From assembly GCA_018695135.1 (NCBI GenBank), contig JABHOV010000056.1, positions 1-32,216 of the forward strand: a stretch of DNA of 32,216 bases, in the 5' to 3' direction. The position numbers and the translations under genes are program-made. This DNA is from Candidatus Melainabacteria bacterium. GTDB taxonomy: Bacteria > Cyanobacteriota > Vampirovibrionia > LMEP-6097. The notes under the pieces are model-generated. The model saw only the letters and a program-made list of their open reading frames with translations, did no database searches and was not told the origin of the DNA. Of the stretch, positions 9,479 through 18,423 are shown in pieces (position 1 is the stretch's first letter; each line of letters starts with the position of its first letter).

Positions 9479-10596
9479 GCTACCTGCTGAGCTAAAAGCT
9501 CAGACCCCCTTCTAGAAGCAATCTCGCCTATCACTTGAGGCTGGCTAGCTGCAGGCTTGGTATCCTGCAACTTTTCAAGTTGATTCTTAGACTTACGTTT
9601 ATCAGCGTCAGCCATTTCATGTTGATTCTGATGTAGCCTCAACCAGTGTCTACCAATACCATCAAAAATAAATGTTAATGGCACAAAAGCCTCTTTGTAT
9701 GCCGGCATCAACTTAGATAACCAATCAGCCACAGTACCGACGAAGAGTGCCATTCCAGATTTAAAGAGGTCCTTACGCCCTTCTTTATAATGACCAAAAT
9801 TGAGCTGCTCAATATCCATAGCAATACCTGCAACATCTCTAATTAAAGTTGGAACCTGTTCTTTACCAGTAAACATCCAAGAGAGCGCACCAAAATTAGC
9901 AAAAAATCCACCCATTGTCGCCCACATCGCCTTCTTACTATCCATAAAATTGGTCAGAACATCAGCAGAAAATAAGTTCTTAAAGAACTTGCCATAGCCT
10001 TCTACTAAATGCTTAAGGTGATCTTCAAAACTATCAAAACTCTTTCTATCATTTGCAATATTGAGAGCGTTTGCTGTATTATAAGTACCAGAAGCTGTAC
10101 CACGCGCAAGGTAAGTATTGTCCTGATTGACAGTACCAGCTATCAAAATGTCATTAAAGTAACCCAAAGCAGATAAGTAATTCTTCGTGTAGAGTCGCTC
10201 GATAATAGTAATAACACTTGTTGTAACTAAAAACGCTTTGGTTGCAAAAGAGCCAACACCTTTGGCAAATTTCTTAGAAGCATCCTCAAAACCTAAAAGC
10301 CATGAAGCGAAAGAAAAAACATTACCGCCAATGTTTCCCCAATTCATCATAAAAGGAAAAATATCCTTGACCATTTTATTATTAATGAAAGCCTTAATAT
10401 AGTCATCAGTATCAGCTGCGGCTGGCTTTGTAACAACAGGACTAATTGGTTCAGTAAAATAACTTTCTTCTCTAGTTTCTGGAGACGCATTATCCTGTAA
10501 ATCAGCCACTGCTGATCCTAAATTAGTATTGATATTATTTGCGCCATTAATCACGACGAATTTAGGCCTTTTGTAAAAATACAAAATACCTGGCAT
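9475..10596 (-). CDS. Hypothetical protein
   Basis: 373-aa ORF with multiple moderately hydrophobic helices and no recognised family. Confidence 0.7.
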   Translation of the reverse strand: MPGILYFYKRPKFVVINGANNINTNLGSAVADLQDNASPETREESYFTEPISPVVTKPAAADTDDYIKAFINNKMVKDIFPFMMNWGNIGGNVFSFASWLLGFEDASKKFAKGVGSFATKAFLVTTSVITIIERLYTKNYLSALGYFNDILIAGTVNQDNTYLARGTASGTYNTANALNIANDRKSFDSFEDHLKHLVEGYGKFFKNLFSADVLTNFMDSKKAMWATMGGFFANFGALSWMFTGKEQVPTLIRDVAGIAMDIEQLNFGHYKEGRKDLFKSGMALFVGTVADWLSKLMPAYKEAFVPLTFIFDGIGRHWLRLHQNQHEMADADKRKSKNQLEKLQDTKPAASQPQVIGEIASRRGSELLAQQVA

Positions 10597-10640
10597 AATT
10601 ATACAATACGTATTTAGGTGTCTCTCTTAACCTTCCACCG

Positions 10641-10856
10641 ACGTCTCAACCTTTACCACTTTTGAGATAAGATCTCACCCGCTGCGTGACATACGCCACT
10701 TTTAAGATAAATAGTATTTTTACGAGATCAAACATGGAAATACCACTGTGATATCCGATTTATCTTAAAAGTGGCGTATGTCACGCAGCGGGTGAGATCT
10801 TATCTTGTGCCGTATGGTTATTTACTTAAGATATTCGTGCTTTTGCCCTGAGACGT
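10641..10856. repeat. Foldback/MITE-like element with perfect 48-bp inverted repeats
   Basis: Arms 10665-10712 and 10758-10805 are perfect inverted repeats with a 45-bp loop. An outer short inverted pair acgtctca (10641-10648)/tgagacgt (10849-10856) flanks them. Confidence 0.88.
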
Positions 10857-10877
10857 GGGTGTCAATCAGGGTGACGA

Positions 10878-11786
10878 TCACTCAATTAACTGATTAATAG
10901 CCCCTTGATGCCAAAAACAATGCTGAGGGTTATGAAAACCATAATTCAAGCTCTTGCTATTCGCGCCCAATCGATTAGCAAACACTTTTGTTAAACCTGG
11001 GTCACAGAAAAAATCAGTAAAACAATGAGTAAAATAGTAATTGCTGACATTAGAGCGATCGAACCTAGCCATGGTATTTTCAGTTGCACCTATCATCGCC
11101 TTATCAAAAGCTGTACCATTTTGCTCTTTAGCAAAGAAACCATCAAGAGCAAAATCCTGCCATTGCTTGTAAAACTTGATGACATTAAAAAATTCTCTGG
11201 GCTTAGTACCCCAAAAAGTATTAATCACTAAAAACATATTCAGAAACAAAGCCATCGGTTTAAATATCAGCATCGCTGGATATTTCATAAATCCAACTGC
11301 AATTAACTTCTCAAGAATTGCCATCAAGGTTTTAAGCATCAGCAAAAAAAAATCAATCACTGGGAAAACTACAAGGTTGTAAACAAAAAGAAAGGGATAG
11401 AAGAAGTACTTGAGAATATCCAAAATCCAAAGAGCTAAAGCATTGACATGTAAAGGCACTTGTAAAAAAATCAACTTGGAATTAACAATATTCCGATAAA
11501 GCTCAGGATTCACACTAGCATAAAACTTGGGCTCTGAGAGGATTTTAAGCAATAACATCGAACCCATTGAATGGCTTAGGATTGTCGTGTTTTGTTTTAC
11601 CCTATGCTTAAGCCTGGAAAATAAATTACTTGCAGCTTCCAATAAACTGTTAGCTCCTCCAGCATCAACTTCGAAAAACTCAACTTGATAACCTTGATTC
11701 TTATAATAATTGATTTGATCAAACCAATTTGATTTTCCTGAGCAAGATCCTGCGATGATAATTAACTGTTTTTCTTGTTCAGACAC
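10878..11786 (-). CDS. Alpha/beta-hydrolase-like protein
   Basis: 302-aa ORF (GTG start) with nucleophile-elbow-like TTILSHSMGSMLLLKIL, a C-terminal candidate catalytic His (GFHNPQHCFWHQ), and a hydrophobic insertion in the middle. Confidence 0.6.
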   Translation of the reverse strand: MSEQEKQLIIIAGSCSGKSNWFDQINYYKNQGYQVEFFEVDAGGANSLLEAASNLFSRLKHRVKQNTTILSHSMGSMLLLKILSEPKFYASVNPELYRNIVNSKLIFLQVPLHVNALALWILDILKYFFYPFLFVYNLVVFPVIDFFLLMLKTLMAILEKLIAVGFMKYPAMLIFKPMALFLNMFLVINTFWGTKPREFFNVIKFYKQWQDFALDGFFAKEQNGTAFDKAMIGATENTMARFDRSNVSNYYFTHCFTDFFCDPGLTKVFANRLGANSKSLNYGFHNPQHCFWHQGAINQLIE

Positions 11787-11829
11787 TCGTATTCATATTA
11801 TAGATGGTAAAAGTCGAGAGACGCATTCC

Positions 11830-11894
11830 GCAAAACAAAGTTTTGCTAGTGATGTTGACAAAAAAAGTAGAAACGATGCAAAGCAGAAGTTTCT
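11830..11894. repeat. Two-hairpin repeat, family B, copy 1
   Basis: gcaaaac-aaa-gttttgc (11830-11846), spacer tagtgatgttgacaaaaaaagt, then agaaac...gtttct hairpin (11869-11894). Second copy at 22646-22712 in inverse orientation. Confidence 0.85.
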
Positions 11895-11936
11895 CTAACT
11901 GAGAAAATCGTAACTTCGCAAAACGATCAACAAACT

Positions 11937-12947
11937 TTATACTAAAGCTGTTGCTTTTTCAAAATCTTCTTGAGTAGGAAGCTTGAATTCACCTGAATCA
12001 TTGAAACCAGCATTTCTTTCTCTGTCATATTTATCAAACTGCTCTCTAGCCACGATATCAGCTACTTTGGCATATCTCAAAGTAGTTCTAATATCACTAT
12101 GACCAGCTAATTTCTGAAGAACTCTAATATCGATATGACCAACTCTTTCAGTACAGAAAGTATGTCTAAGCTGGTGAATAGTCAGTGGTGTGCTGTCAGG
12201 ATTCTTAATTCCTTTCGAAGCTTGTTTAAATAATTGATTAGCTCTGTGATAACCAAGACGAGTACCGTTGTTTGTTGTAAACAAAGCACCTTCATTTCTC
12301 AAAGCCTGAGCTTCTTCAATTGTTGTCGCTTGGAATAAAACTGAACGATCCGGAACTCTCTTTTCTAAGTACTTTCTAAAAAGTTTTTCTGTATGCTGAG
12401 ACATGTAAGTTACTCTTGCTCTGTTACCTTTACCAGCACGAACTTGAATAACACCATTGCGAATGTCCTGAACATTGAGTGCAAGCGCTTCAGAAATTCT
12501 CAAACCACTTGAATAAAGTAAGTCAAATAAGAACTCCTCTCTGATTGACTTTGATTCAGCCATTATCTGTCCAACAATTTCTCTATCTAAATATCTAATG
12601 ATGTCTTTTGAGTTAGTCTCACCAAGATCTTTGTTTGGTTTACGTCTCTCAACATTTTTGATCGGGTTTTCAATCAACTTAGATTGTTTGATTAGCCAAT
12701 TAAAAAAACAACTAATCGTTGCATAGTGCCTGTTCTGTGTTGAAACACTAACCCTCTTGCCAGTTCTTGTCGTCAACGCATCTAAGTAAACCTTAAGCTC
12801 GGGCGATTTGATTTCTAGTGGTTTGGTTTCACCATAAGTAGCAGTAAACTTCTCAAGGTCAAGCCTATAAGCCTTAATTGTATCGTTATCTTTTTCCAAC
12901 GACTCTACATATTGTTCTACTAAATCTTTTACTTGTTCTTCTTTCAC
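11937..12947 (-). CDS. Tyrosine recombinase/integrase (XerC/XerD-like)
   Basis: 336 aa: LLYSSGLRISEALALNVQDI, TIHQLRHTFCTERV, LQKLAGHSDIRTTLRYAKV (R...HxxR...H...Y catalytic residues), SAM-like N-terminal domain. GTG start with SD (agaggg). Confidence 0.93.
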   Translation of the reverse strand: MKEEQVKDLVEQYVESLEKDNDTIKAYRLDLEKFTATYGETKPLEIKSPELKVYLDALTTRTGKRVSVSTQNRHYATISCFFNWLIKQSKLIENPIKNVERRKPNKDLGETNSKDIIRYLDREIVGQIMAESKSIREEFLFDLLYSSGLRISEALALNVQDIRNGVIQVRAGKGNRARVTYMSQHTEKLFRKYLEKRVPDRSVLFQATTIEEAQALRNEGALFTTNNGTRLGYHRANQLFKQASKGIKNPDSTPLTIHQLRHTFCTERVGHIDIRVLQKLAGHSDIRTTLRYAKVADIVAREQFDKYDRERNAGFNDSGEFKLPTQEDFEKATALV

Positions 12948-13048
12948 TTCTGTGTCCCTCTTATTTTATCTTTTTTTTTGTTTTCCCGTTAGGTGTTTTC
13001 CCTAATTATCATTTATGTTATTTTATTCTAGCATCTTTTCTTAAAAGA

Positions 13049-13852
13049 TCAAATAAATTCTGACAAGTAAGGCTCATAGTCTACCGTCTTAAGAGACAGA
13101 GGCTTAAGAACCATTCCTTTCACTAACTTAGCAATCTCCACAGCATTTCTGATTCTAGATGGAAGATGAATAGTCTGGAAATTAAGTTCAATTTCATTAC
13201 CATTCTCTATCTTGGCTACAGATTTGTATACTAAATCCCTTGCTCTTTGAGCTACGGTCTCGGTATCTAAGTTAGAATCTTGTTCAATATCAAATGGGAT
13301 CACTGATCCATCGGCTTTATAGCGAAGATCTACCCTTGCTTCAAAAGCAACGCGCACATTGGTCCAAGAACCAACTTCTTTAAGTGCCGGACTTACTGGT
13401 CCAATTAAAGTTAACCATTTACTAAATTCTTGTATTGACTTTGCAACCGTCTCAGCGACTGAATAATTACTTGCCATTTGTTGATACAAATAACCATGAG
13501 CTCTCACTTGTTGCAACTCAAGATTGTGAGTTTTTGCAAGTGCAGCAAGACCACCAAGCTGGAATAATATAGTCGCTCTTAGTTCTTCATTAGTTAATTG
13601 GATTTTGCGCTCACCGTAACCAATTAAATCAGGGTAAGAAATTAAAGCACCTAATGCAAGTTCACCGTTTTCTTTGACTTTTTCAAGAGACTTATTAATT
13701 AAAGCTGGTTCACCAGCATGAGCGCCAGTAGAAACATTAACTGATGTTGCAAAAGGCATAATTTCCTGTTCAGTTAAGAACTCAGCAACGCCTTGGCCTA
13801 TATCTAGGTTAAGATCGATTTGACGAGAGATAAATGGGTCTGTTTGTGTCAT
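13049..13852 (-). CDS. Divergent LamB/YcsF family protein (5-oxoprolinase subunit A/PxpA-like)
   Basis: 267 aa: IDLNLDIGQGV, SVNVSTGAHAGEPALI, ISYPDLIGYGERK, QQVRAHGYLYQQM, FEARVDLRYKADGS, resembling PxpA motifs (DLNxDxGE, ACGFHAGDP, VKPHGALY, EVFADR.Y...G.L) but diverged. Confidence 0.8.
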   Translation of the reverse strand: MTQTDPFISRQIDLNLDIGQGVAEFLTEQEIMPFATSVNVSTGAHAGEPALINKSLEKVKENGELALGALISYPDLIGYGERKIQLTNEELRATILFQLGGLAALAKTHNLELQQVRAHGYLYQQMASNYSVAETVAKSIQEFSKWLTLIGPVSPALKEVGSWTNVRVAFEARVDLRYKADGSVIPFDIEQDSNLDTETVAQRARDLVYKSVAKIENGNEIELNFQTIHLPSRIRNAVEIAKLVKGMVLKPLSLKTVDYEPYLSEFI

Positions 13853-13858
13853 GCCTTT

Positions 13859-13864
13859 ACTATA
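13859..13864 (-). promoter_or_regulatory. Putative -10 box (TATAGT) of the LamB/YcsF gene, 6 nt from the ATG
   Basis: - strand: taaTATAGTaaaggcATG. Confidence 0.4.
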
Positions 13865-13929
13865 TTACGAATTATGCAAGAAGGAAAGCAAACAGCTTGT
13901 CCTCGGTCATAATTCTCTCCCTTGAGCAA

Positions 13930-14919
13930 CTAAAAATAATATATCACATGGGGGTCATAAAATATAGGTAATACACTATTATTTTTAGTAATTAAGCTTG
14001 ATTTGAATGAATTCATGTCCAAATTGGCTCTTGCCTGCTTAACTATCACTGGTTGACCCTCATATTGACAGTAAATGAGGACTTCACTAGCCAGCACTTC
14101 AATATTAGATACCAGCACTTCAATGGATTCTTGTTGCGAAGCTGATTGCTCTAAAGCAAAAAACTCGGGCCGAATACCTATTTGCCGCCCATTGAGCATA
14201 AAAATATTAGTTGCAGGTGCGCCAATAAAACCGGCAACAAAAACATTAGCTGGATTTGAATAGATTTCTTCTGGGCTAGCAATCTGTTGAATCTCACCAT
14301 CATTTAGCACAACTATCTTATCGGCCAAACTCAGGGCTTCAATTTGATCATGGGTAACATATATAAATGTTGCTGATGATTCTTTATGCAAATTAAAAAG
14401 TTCATGACGCATCTGAGTGCGTAACTTAGCGTCTAAATTACTCAGCGGTTCATCCAATAAAAATATTTTGGGTTTCTTTGCCATTGCCCGAGCTAGCGCT
14501 ACTCTTTGCCTTTGACCACCCGAAAGCTCTTTGGGTTTACGTTCCAAGTACTCAAGCAAACCTAATTTTGCAGCGAGTCTTTTTACAGTTGCATCGATCT
14601 CTGACTTGGCAGCTCCTGCAATTTGCAAAGGAAAGGCAAGATTGTCATAAACTGATTTGTGCGGGTAGAGCGCGTAGTTTTGAAAAACCATCGACAAGTC
14701 TCTATCCTTGGGAGCAAGCTCTTGAATCTCTCTATCACCATGTTTGATCAGCCCAGAATCTGCTTCTTCTAAGCCAGCAATAATGCGAACTAGTGTTGTC
14801 TTACCGCAACCACTCGGACCCAAAAAAACTATAAACTCACCATCCTCTATCTCAAGATTGATATCTTTGAGTATTAGATTGTCACCAAAACTTTTGCGGA
14901 TGTTTTTTAATTGCAGCAT
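13930..14919 (-). CDS. ABC transporter ATP-binding protein, MalK/UgpC type
   Basis: 329 aa: FLGPSGCGKTTLVRIIAGLE (Walker A), MVFQNYALYPHKSVYDNLAFPL, ELSGGQRQRVALARAMAKKPKIFLLDEPLSNLDAKLR, C-terminal TOBE-like region. Confidence 0.93.
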   Translation of the reverse strand: MLQLKNIRKSFGDNLILKDINLEIEDGEFIVFLGPSGCGKTTLVRIIAGLEEADSGLIKHGDREIQELAPKDRDLSMVFQNYALYPHKSVYDNLAFPLQIAGAAKSEIDATVKRLAAKLGLLEYLERKPKELSGGQRQRVALARAMAKKPKIFLLDEPLSNLDAKLRTQMRHELFNLHKESSATFIYVTHDQIEALSLADKIVVLNDGEIQQIASPEEIYSNPANVFVAGFIGAPATNIFMLNGRQIGIRPEFFALEQSASQQESIEVLVSNIEVLASEVLIYCQYEGQPVIVKQARANLDMNSFKSSLITKNNSVLPIFYDPHVIYYF

Positions 14920-14935
14920 ACAGGTAGCACCTGTA
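14919..14935. promoter_or_regulatory. 17-bp palindrome at the translation start of the ABC ATPase gene
   Basis: tacaggt-agc-acctgta; overlaps or abuts the ATG at 14919. Could be an operator or an RBS hairpin. Confidence 0.4.
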
Positions 14936-14940
14936 TTTTA

Positions 14941-15456
14941 TCAGCTAATTGAAACATCTTGCTTTATGGCTTGCTTCCACGTGTCCTTAAGATCTTTCAC
15001 AAGATCAACAACCTCATCTATCACCTTGGGATCTTTGCCGATGTTCGCCTTAAACAATCTCATCTTCATAAAAGTATAAAGCTCTGACATTGGGGTTGCA
15101 AAATCCTTACTCGCTTCAACATCCAAGGTATCTTGCATATAATTCAAAATATCAATAGCCATACCCATATAATTTGCATAGTCTGACCAGTTAGCTAACT
15201 TATTATTCTCATTCTTGCGAATCTCTTCTTTGGACATATGTAGCCATTGAAGACAACCTTCATATAGCAAAATCACTAATTGAATTGGACTTGAGGTCTC
15301 AACAACGTTTTTCAAGAACTTTTTCTTGATACCTGATAATTTATTGACCTTTTTACTAAGCTCCAAATTTGCCTCTCTTATTTTGATACTGTCACTGAAT
15401 GTTCTATATAGTCGGCATTTTATCAGTGAAACACAAGCACAATCAACAAAAATCAT
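14941..15456 (-). CDS. fliS: Flagellar export chaperone FliS-like protein (true start may be internal, e.g. TTG at 15366)
   Basis: NVVETSSPIQLVILLYEGCLQWLHMSKEEI...NYMGMAIDILNYMQDTLDVEAS...MSELYTFMKMRLFKANIGKDPKVIDEVVDLVKDLKDTWKQAI follows the FliS pattern (tasPxxLilmLYdga...i..L...L). An SD-like agagagg precedes the TTG at 15366. Confidence 0.8.
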   Translation of the reverse strand: MIFVDCACVSLIKCRLYRTFSDSIKIREANLELSKKVNKLSGIKKKFLKNVVETSSPIQLVILLYEGCLQWLHMSKEEIRKNENNKLANWSDYANYMGMAIDILNYMQDTLDVEASKDFATPMSELYTFMKMRLFKANIGKDPKVIDEVVDLVKDLKDTWKQAIKQDVSIS

Positions 15457-15527
15457 CTTTTTGAACTAGCTGCTCATGCATATAGGCCAGAGCTTTACAG
15501 GAATAACTATATTAGAAGGAAAGAAAT

Positions 15528-16649
15528 ATGGCAAAAGCACAAATTGAAAAAGACGAACCTATAATTATCAAAAAGATAATTAAGAAAGTAGCAGGACATG
15601 GACATCATGGTGGTGCCTGGAAAGTTGCTTATGCCGATTTTGTTACGGCGATGATGTGTTTATTCTTACTTTTGTGGTTAATTAATGTTGACCCAAGTGC
15701 AAAATCAGCCGTTGCTAATTTCTTTAAACAACCAACTCAAACTGGACCTATGCAAGGCAATGTTTTCATTTTCGGAGGTGCCAAAAGACCTGGTAATCCA
15801 GGGAAAATGGAAGGTGGTGCTAGCTTCCTTGAATTCCAAAAACTCGTACTCTCTGGGCAAAACAAAAAAGAAATACAAAGTAAAATGAAAAACGACCTGC
15901 AGAAACAATTAGAAATTAGCTCTGATGAAAAATTACTCAACAAAGTTGAATTTAATTTAGTGGAACAAGGTATCTTAATTGAAATCAAAGATGATGAAAA
16001 TATGGAAGTCTTTCCCTCTGGCTCAGCAGCATTGACAGGAGAAGCAAGAGCACTGATAGACAAAGTTGCTAACGTAATCAAGAACAAAATTAGCTCTATC
16101 GTTGTTGCAGGACATACAGATAGCAAAGATTTTTCTTATGGAAATTACGACAACTGGAATCTCTCAACTGATAGAGCAATTGCAATCAAAACTCGCTTGA
16201 TCTACGATGGAGTAAACCAAACTAGATTTGCCAGAGTGGAGGGTTATGCTGATAGCCAACTTAAAGATCCTGAACTTCCACTAGCTGCAGCTAATAGGAG
16301 AATTACTATTCTTTTACTGCAAGATGGTGAAGAAAAAAACTTAAAACCAAAATATCTTGATGAACAAGTTAGCTTTGGTAAAGAAGTTAAAGCAGCAAGA
16401 AAAAGAGAATCTGAGAAAAAACAAAGTGGTAACTTAAGTATCAAAGAATATGGTGCATCAGCTGGTAGGTCACACAAGCCTCTTAGTCTAGATGAATTAA
16501 AACGTCAAAAAGCACGCCAATCATTCAGAAAAAGACATCCGACTGGAACAGGTTCTGTGCCTGCAGCTGGTGGACACGGTGAAGAAGCTAGTAGCGGTCA
16601 CGAAGCTCCACCAGCACCAAGTGGTGGTGGTGATGGAGGAGGTCATTAA
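15528..16649 (+). CDS. motB: Flagellar motor protein MotB (plug/TM plus OmpA domain, with Gly/His-rich C-terminal tail)
   Basis: GHHGGAWKVAYADFVTAMMCLFLLLWLINVD (MotB TM) and OmpA-like VVAGHTDSKDF...NWNLSTDRAIAIKTRL...VEGYADSQ...NRRITILL. SD gaaggaaag. Confidence 0.93.
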   Translation: MAKAQIEKDEPIIIKKIIKKVAGHGHHGGAWKVAYADFVTAMMCLFLLLWLINVDPSAKSAVANFFKQPTQTGPMQGNVFIFGGAKRPGNPGKMEGGASFLEFQKLVLSGQNKKEIQSKMKNDLQKQLEISSDEKLLNKVEFNLVEQGILIEIKDDENMEVFPSGSAALTGEARALIDKVANVIKNKISSIVVAGHTDSKDFSYGNYDNWNLSTDRAIAIKTRLIYDGVNQTRFARVEGYADSQLKDPELPLAAANRRITILLLQDGEEKNLKPKYLDEQVSFGKEVKAARKRESEKKQSGNLSIKEYGASAGRSHKPLSLDELKRQKARQSFRKRHPTGTGSVPAAGGHGEEASSGHEAPPAPSGGGDGGGH

Positions 16650-16653
16650 CTAA

Positions 16654-18423
16654 ATGTCACTTAGCTTAACTATAATTTCAATAACTATTGTTCTTGTAGT
16701 CATCTTTGTTGCTGGCTTTCATCAGATAGTTAGCACGGTACACTTCCTGGCTAAATTCTTTCACCTCGGTCGTTTTTTTGATTTTAGTCCAGCTAATTCA
16801 TTAAGTTCAATTTTTTATCTCTACGATCATAATGACATCAAAGGCTGGAGACAATGGATCAGTAAACAAGACTTAGAAACTCAGGAAGCTGCTATCGCAT
16901 TACTCATTACTCACTTAGAAAAAAATCCCGGTACATGGGGACTAATCAGCCCTCAAGCAATCAGAGCGCTAGCTGTCTTTGCCGAAGATCGAAATGATCC
17001 ACGTGGAGCGAAACTAGTTAAGAAAATCACAACAATGATCGATACCTGTAAAAAGATCTGGGACAAATATATTATCACAGACAAAATCTATCAAGCATGC
17101 TGGGAAGCACTCATCGAAATCGATACGGAACTAGCTCAAACATTAATACTCAAAGAACTTGAAAATCATAAAGATAATTATGAGATCAATACAAGCATGG
17201 TTAAGTCTTTCGCGCTTTTTGAACAAGATCTGGATATCAGTGCAATCCTTTGCACAATACTAACTGATCCCAGAGAAGCTTTCAAAGTTAAGAAACAAGT
17301 GTTAGAAATTATGGCAGAAGAGAGAAGTGAAGAAGAAACAAACAAAACTATCACTGAGACTCTTGAAAACATAACTCAAAGTGAATATGCAAATACAAAT
17401 GATGACACAGACAAACTCTTCACTGGGCTTTTAAGTCTACTAGGAGACAATCTTGACGATAATATCATTCAACTGGTCATACAAGTCTGCCAACATAAAC
17501 ATCTTGGCAAATTTGCTATCGATTCATTAGCTAGTGTGATCACAGAACAACCTGATCTATTTGATCCAGAAACTTTATATCTACTCACAGAAATTGAACA
17601 TGCTGAAATCGCAAATGTCTTCCAAGCCATTGCCAAAAACTTTGCTCTCAACACTGCTGAAATTAGGCTCTGTCTCAACGATGATCTTCCAGTCTATATA
17701 CCATTCAAGGTAGAACTCTTGGCTCATGAAAGTATTAAAGAACTACCTATTACTGCTGCAATGAACGAACTTTATGAGCAAACCAAAACGGCATTCACAG
17801 AAGCAGAAAGACAAACGGTTCTACTCATGAGTGGGTCTGCAGAATTAGATAAACTACATTTTGCTCGAGCTATAGCCGCAGAGAATCAGTGGACGTTTCT
17901 CTACGCACAATATCAAGACTTACACAGTTCTGATATTGTGTTTAATGACTTTCACGATAAGATACAAGCGCTTAGACCAATACTCGTTTATATCAGTGAA
18001 ATAGATTCATTATTACAATCAAGCGATGTTGATTTCATGAATAAAATAAAAAAGCTAGCTAATGATTCACGTACAGAATTCATTATGACAAGCAATAAAG
18101 AAGCAGCTGAATTAGTAATTCCAGAAAAACTAAAACCATACTTTAGTACAAGCACCTGCGATATTCCACAACTTAGACAAATAGGCAAAGCATCTATCTT
18201 CAAAAACAAACTTGAAAAAATACAACAAAAAAACCAATCTGGTAATTTTAATATGGAAAATATTATTGGTTCAATAAGAGCTAATTCCCGATTGGAATAT
18301 GGTGCTGCATTAGTTAAATACTTCAAAGCTGGCTTACTTACGGAAGGAAAAGTAATTGAATTAAAACGATTCGAAGAGCTCGAAGCTATTGCTAAAAAGA
18401 CAAAGAAGGTAGACAATGCTTGA
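16654..18423 (+). CDS. Membrane-anchored protein with degenerate AAA+-like domain (paralog 1)
   Basis: N-terminal TM (LTIISITIVLVVIFVAGF), helical repeat-like middle. C-terminal segment QTVLLMSGSAELDKLHFARAIAAENQWTFLYAQ...ILVYISEIDSLLQ...TEFIMTSNK aligns by eye with AAA+ Walker A/B/sensor 1, with key residues altered. Confidence 0.7.
   Translation: MSLSLTIISITIVLVVIFVAGFHQIVSTVHFLAKFFHLGRFFDFSPANSLSSIFYLYDHNDIKGWRQWISKQDLETQEAAIALLITHLEKNPGTWGLISPQAIRALAVFAEDRNDPRGAKLVKKITTMIDTCKKIWDKYIITDKIYQACWEALIEIDTELAQTLILKELENHKDNYEINTSMVKSFALFEQDLDISAILCTILTDPREAFKVKKQVLEIMAEERSEEETNKTITETLENITQSEYANTNDDTDKLFTGLLSLLGDNLDDNIIQLVIQVCQHKHLGKFAIDSLASVITEQPDLFDPETLYLLTEIEHAEIANVFQAIAKNFALNTAEIRLCLNDDLPVYIPFKVELLAHESIKELPITAAMNELYEQTKTAFTEAERQTVLLMSGSAELDKLHFARAIAAENQWTFLYAQYQDLHSSDIVFNDFHDKIQALRPILVYISEIDSLLQSSDVDFMNKIKKLANDSRTEFIMTSNKEAAELVIPEKLKPYFSTSTCDIPQLRQIGKASIFKNKLEKIQQKNQSGNFNMENIIGSIRANSRLEYGAALVKYFKAGLLTEGKVIELKRFEELEAIAKKTKKVDNA

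Noticed and set aside
10665-10805. Ordinary intrinsic terminator between the 9475-10596 and 10878-11786 genes
   Set aside because: 48-bp perfect arms with a 45-bp loop and no U-tract are not terminator-like; a foldback/MITE reading fits better.
11720-11760. Walker A-like AGSCSGKS at the N-terminus of the 302-aa ORF, suggesting an ATPase
   Set aside because: The rest of the protein follows an alpha/beta-hydrolase plan (SHSMGSM elbow, C-terminal His) and there is no Walker B; the match is probably chance at the oxyanion loop.
12420-12460. cattgcgaatg within the integrase gene as another family C element
   Set aside because: Only a short match without the partner half or internal palindrome; likely chance.
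11937-12947. Prophage or integron around the tyrosine recombinase
   Set aside because: No phage structural genes, attC array, tRNA gene or cargo cassette is seen nearby. A housekeeping Xer-like role is equally likely.
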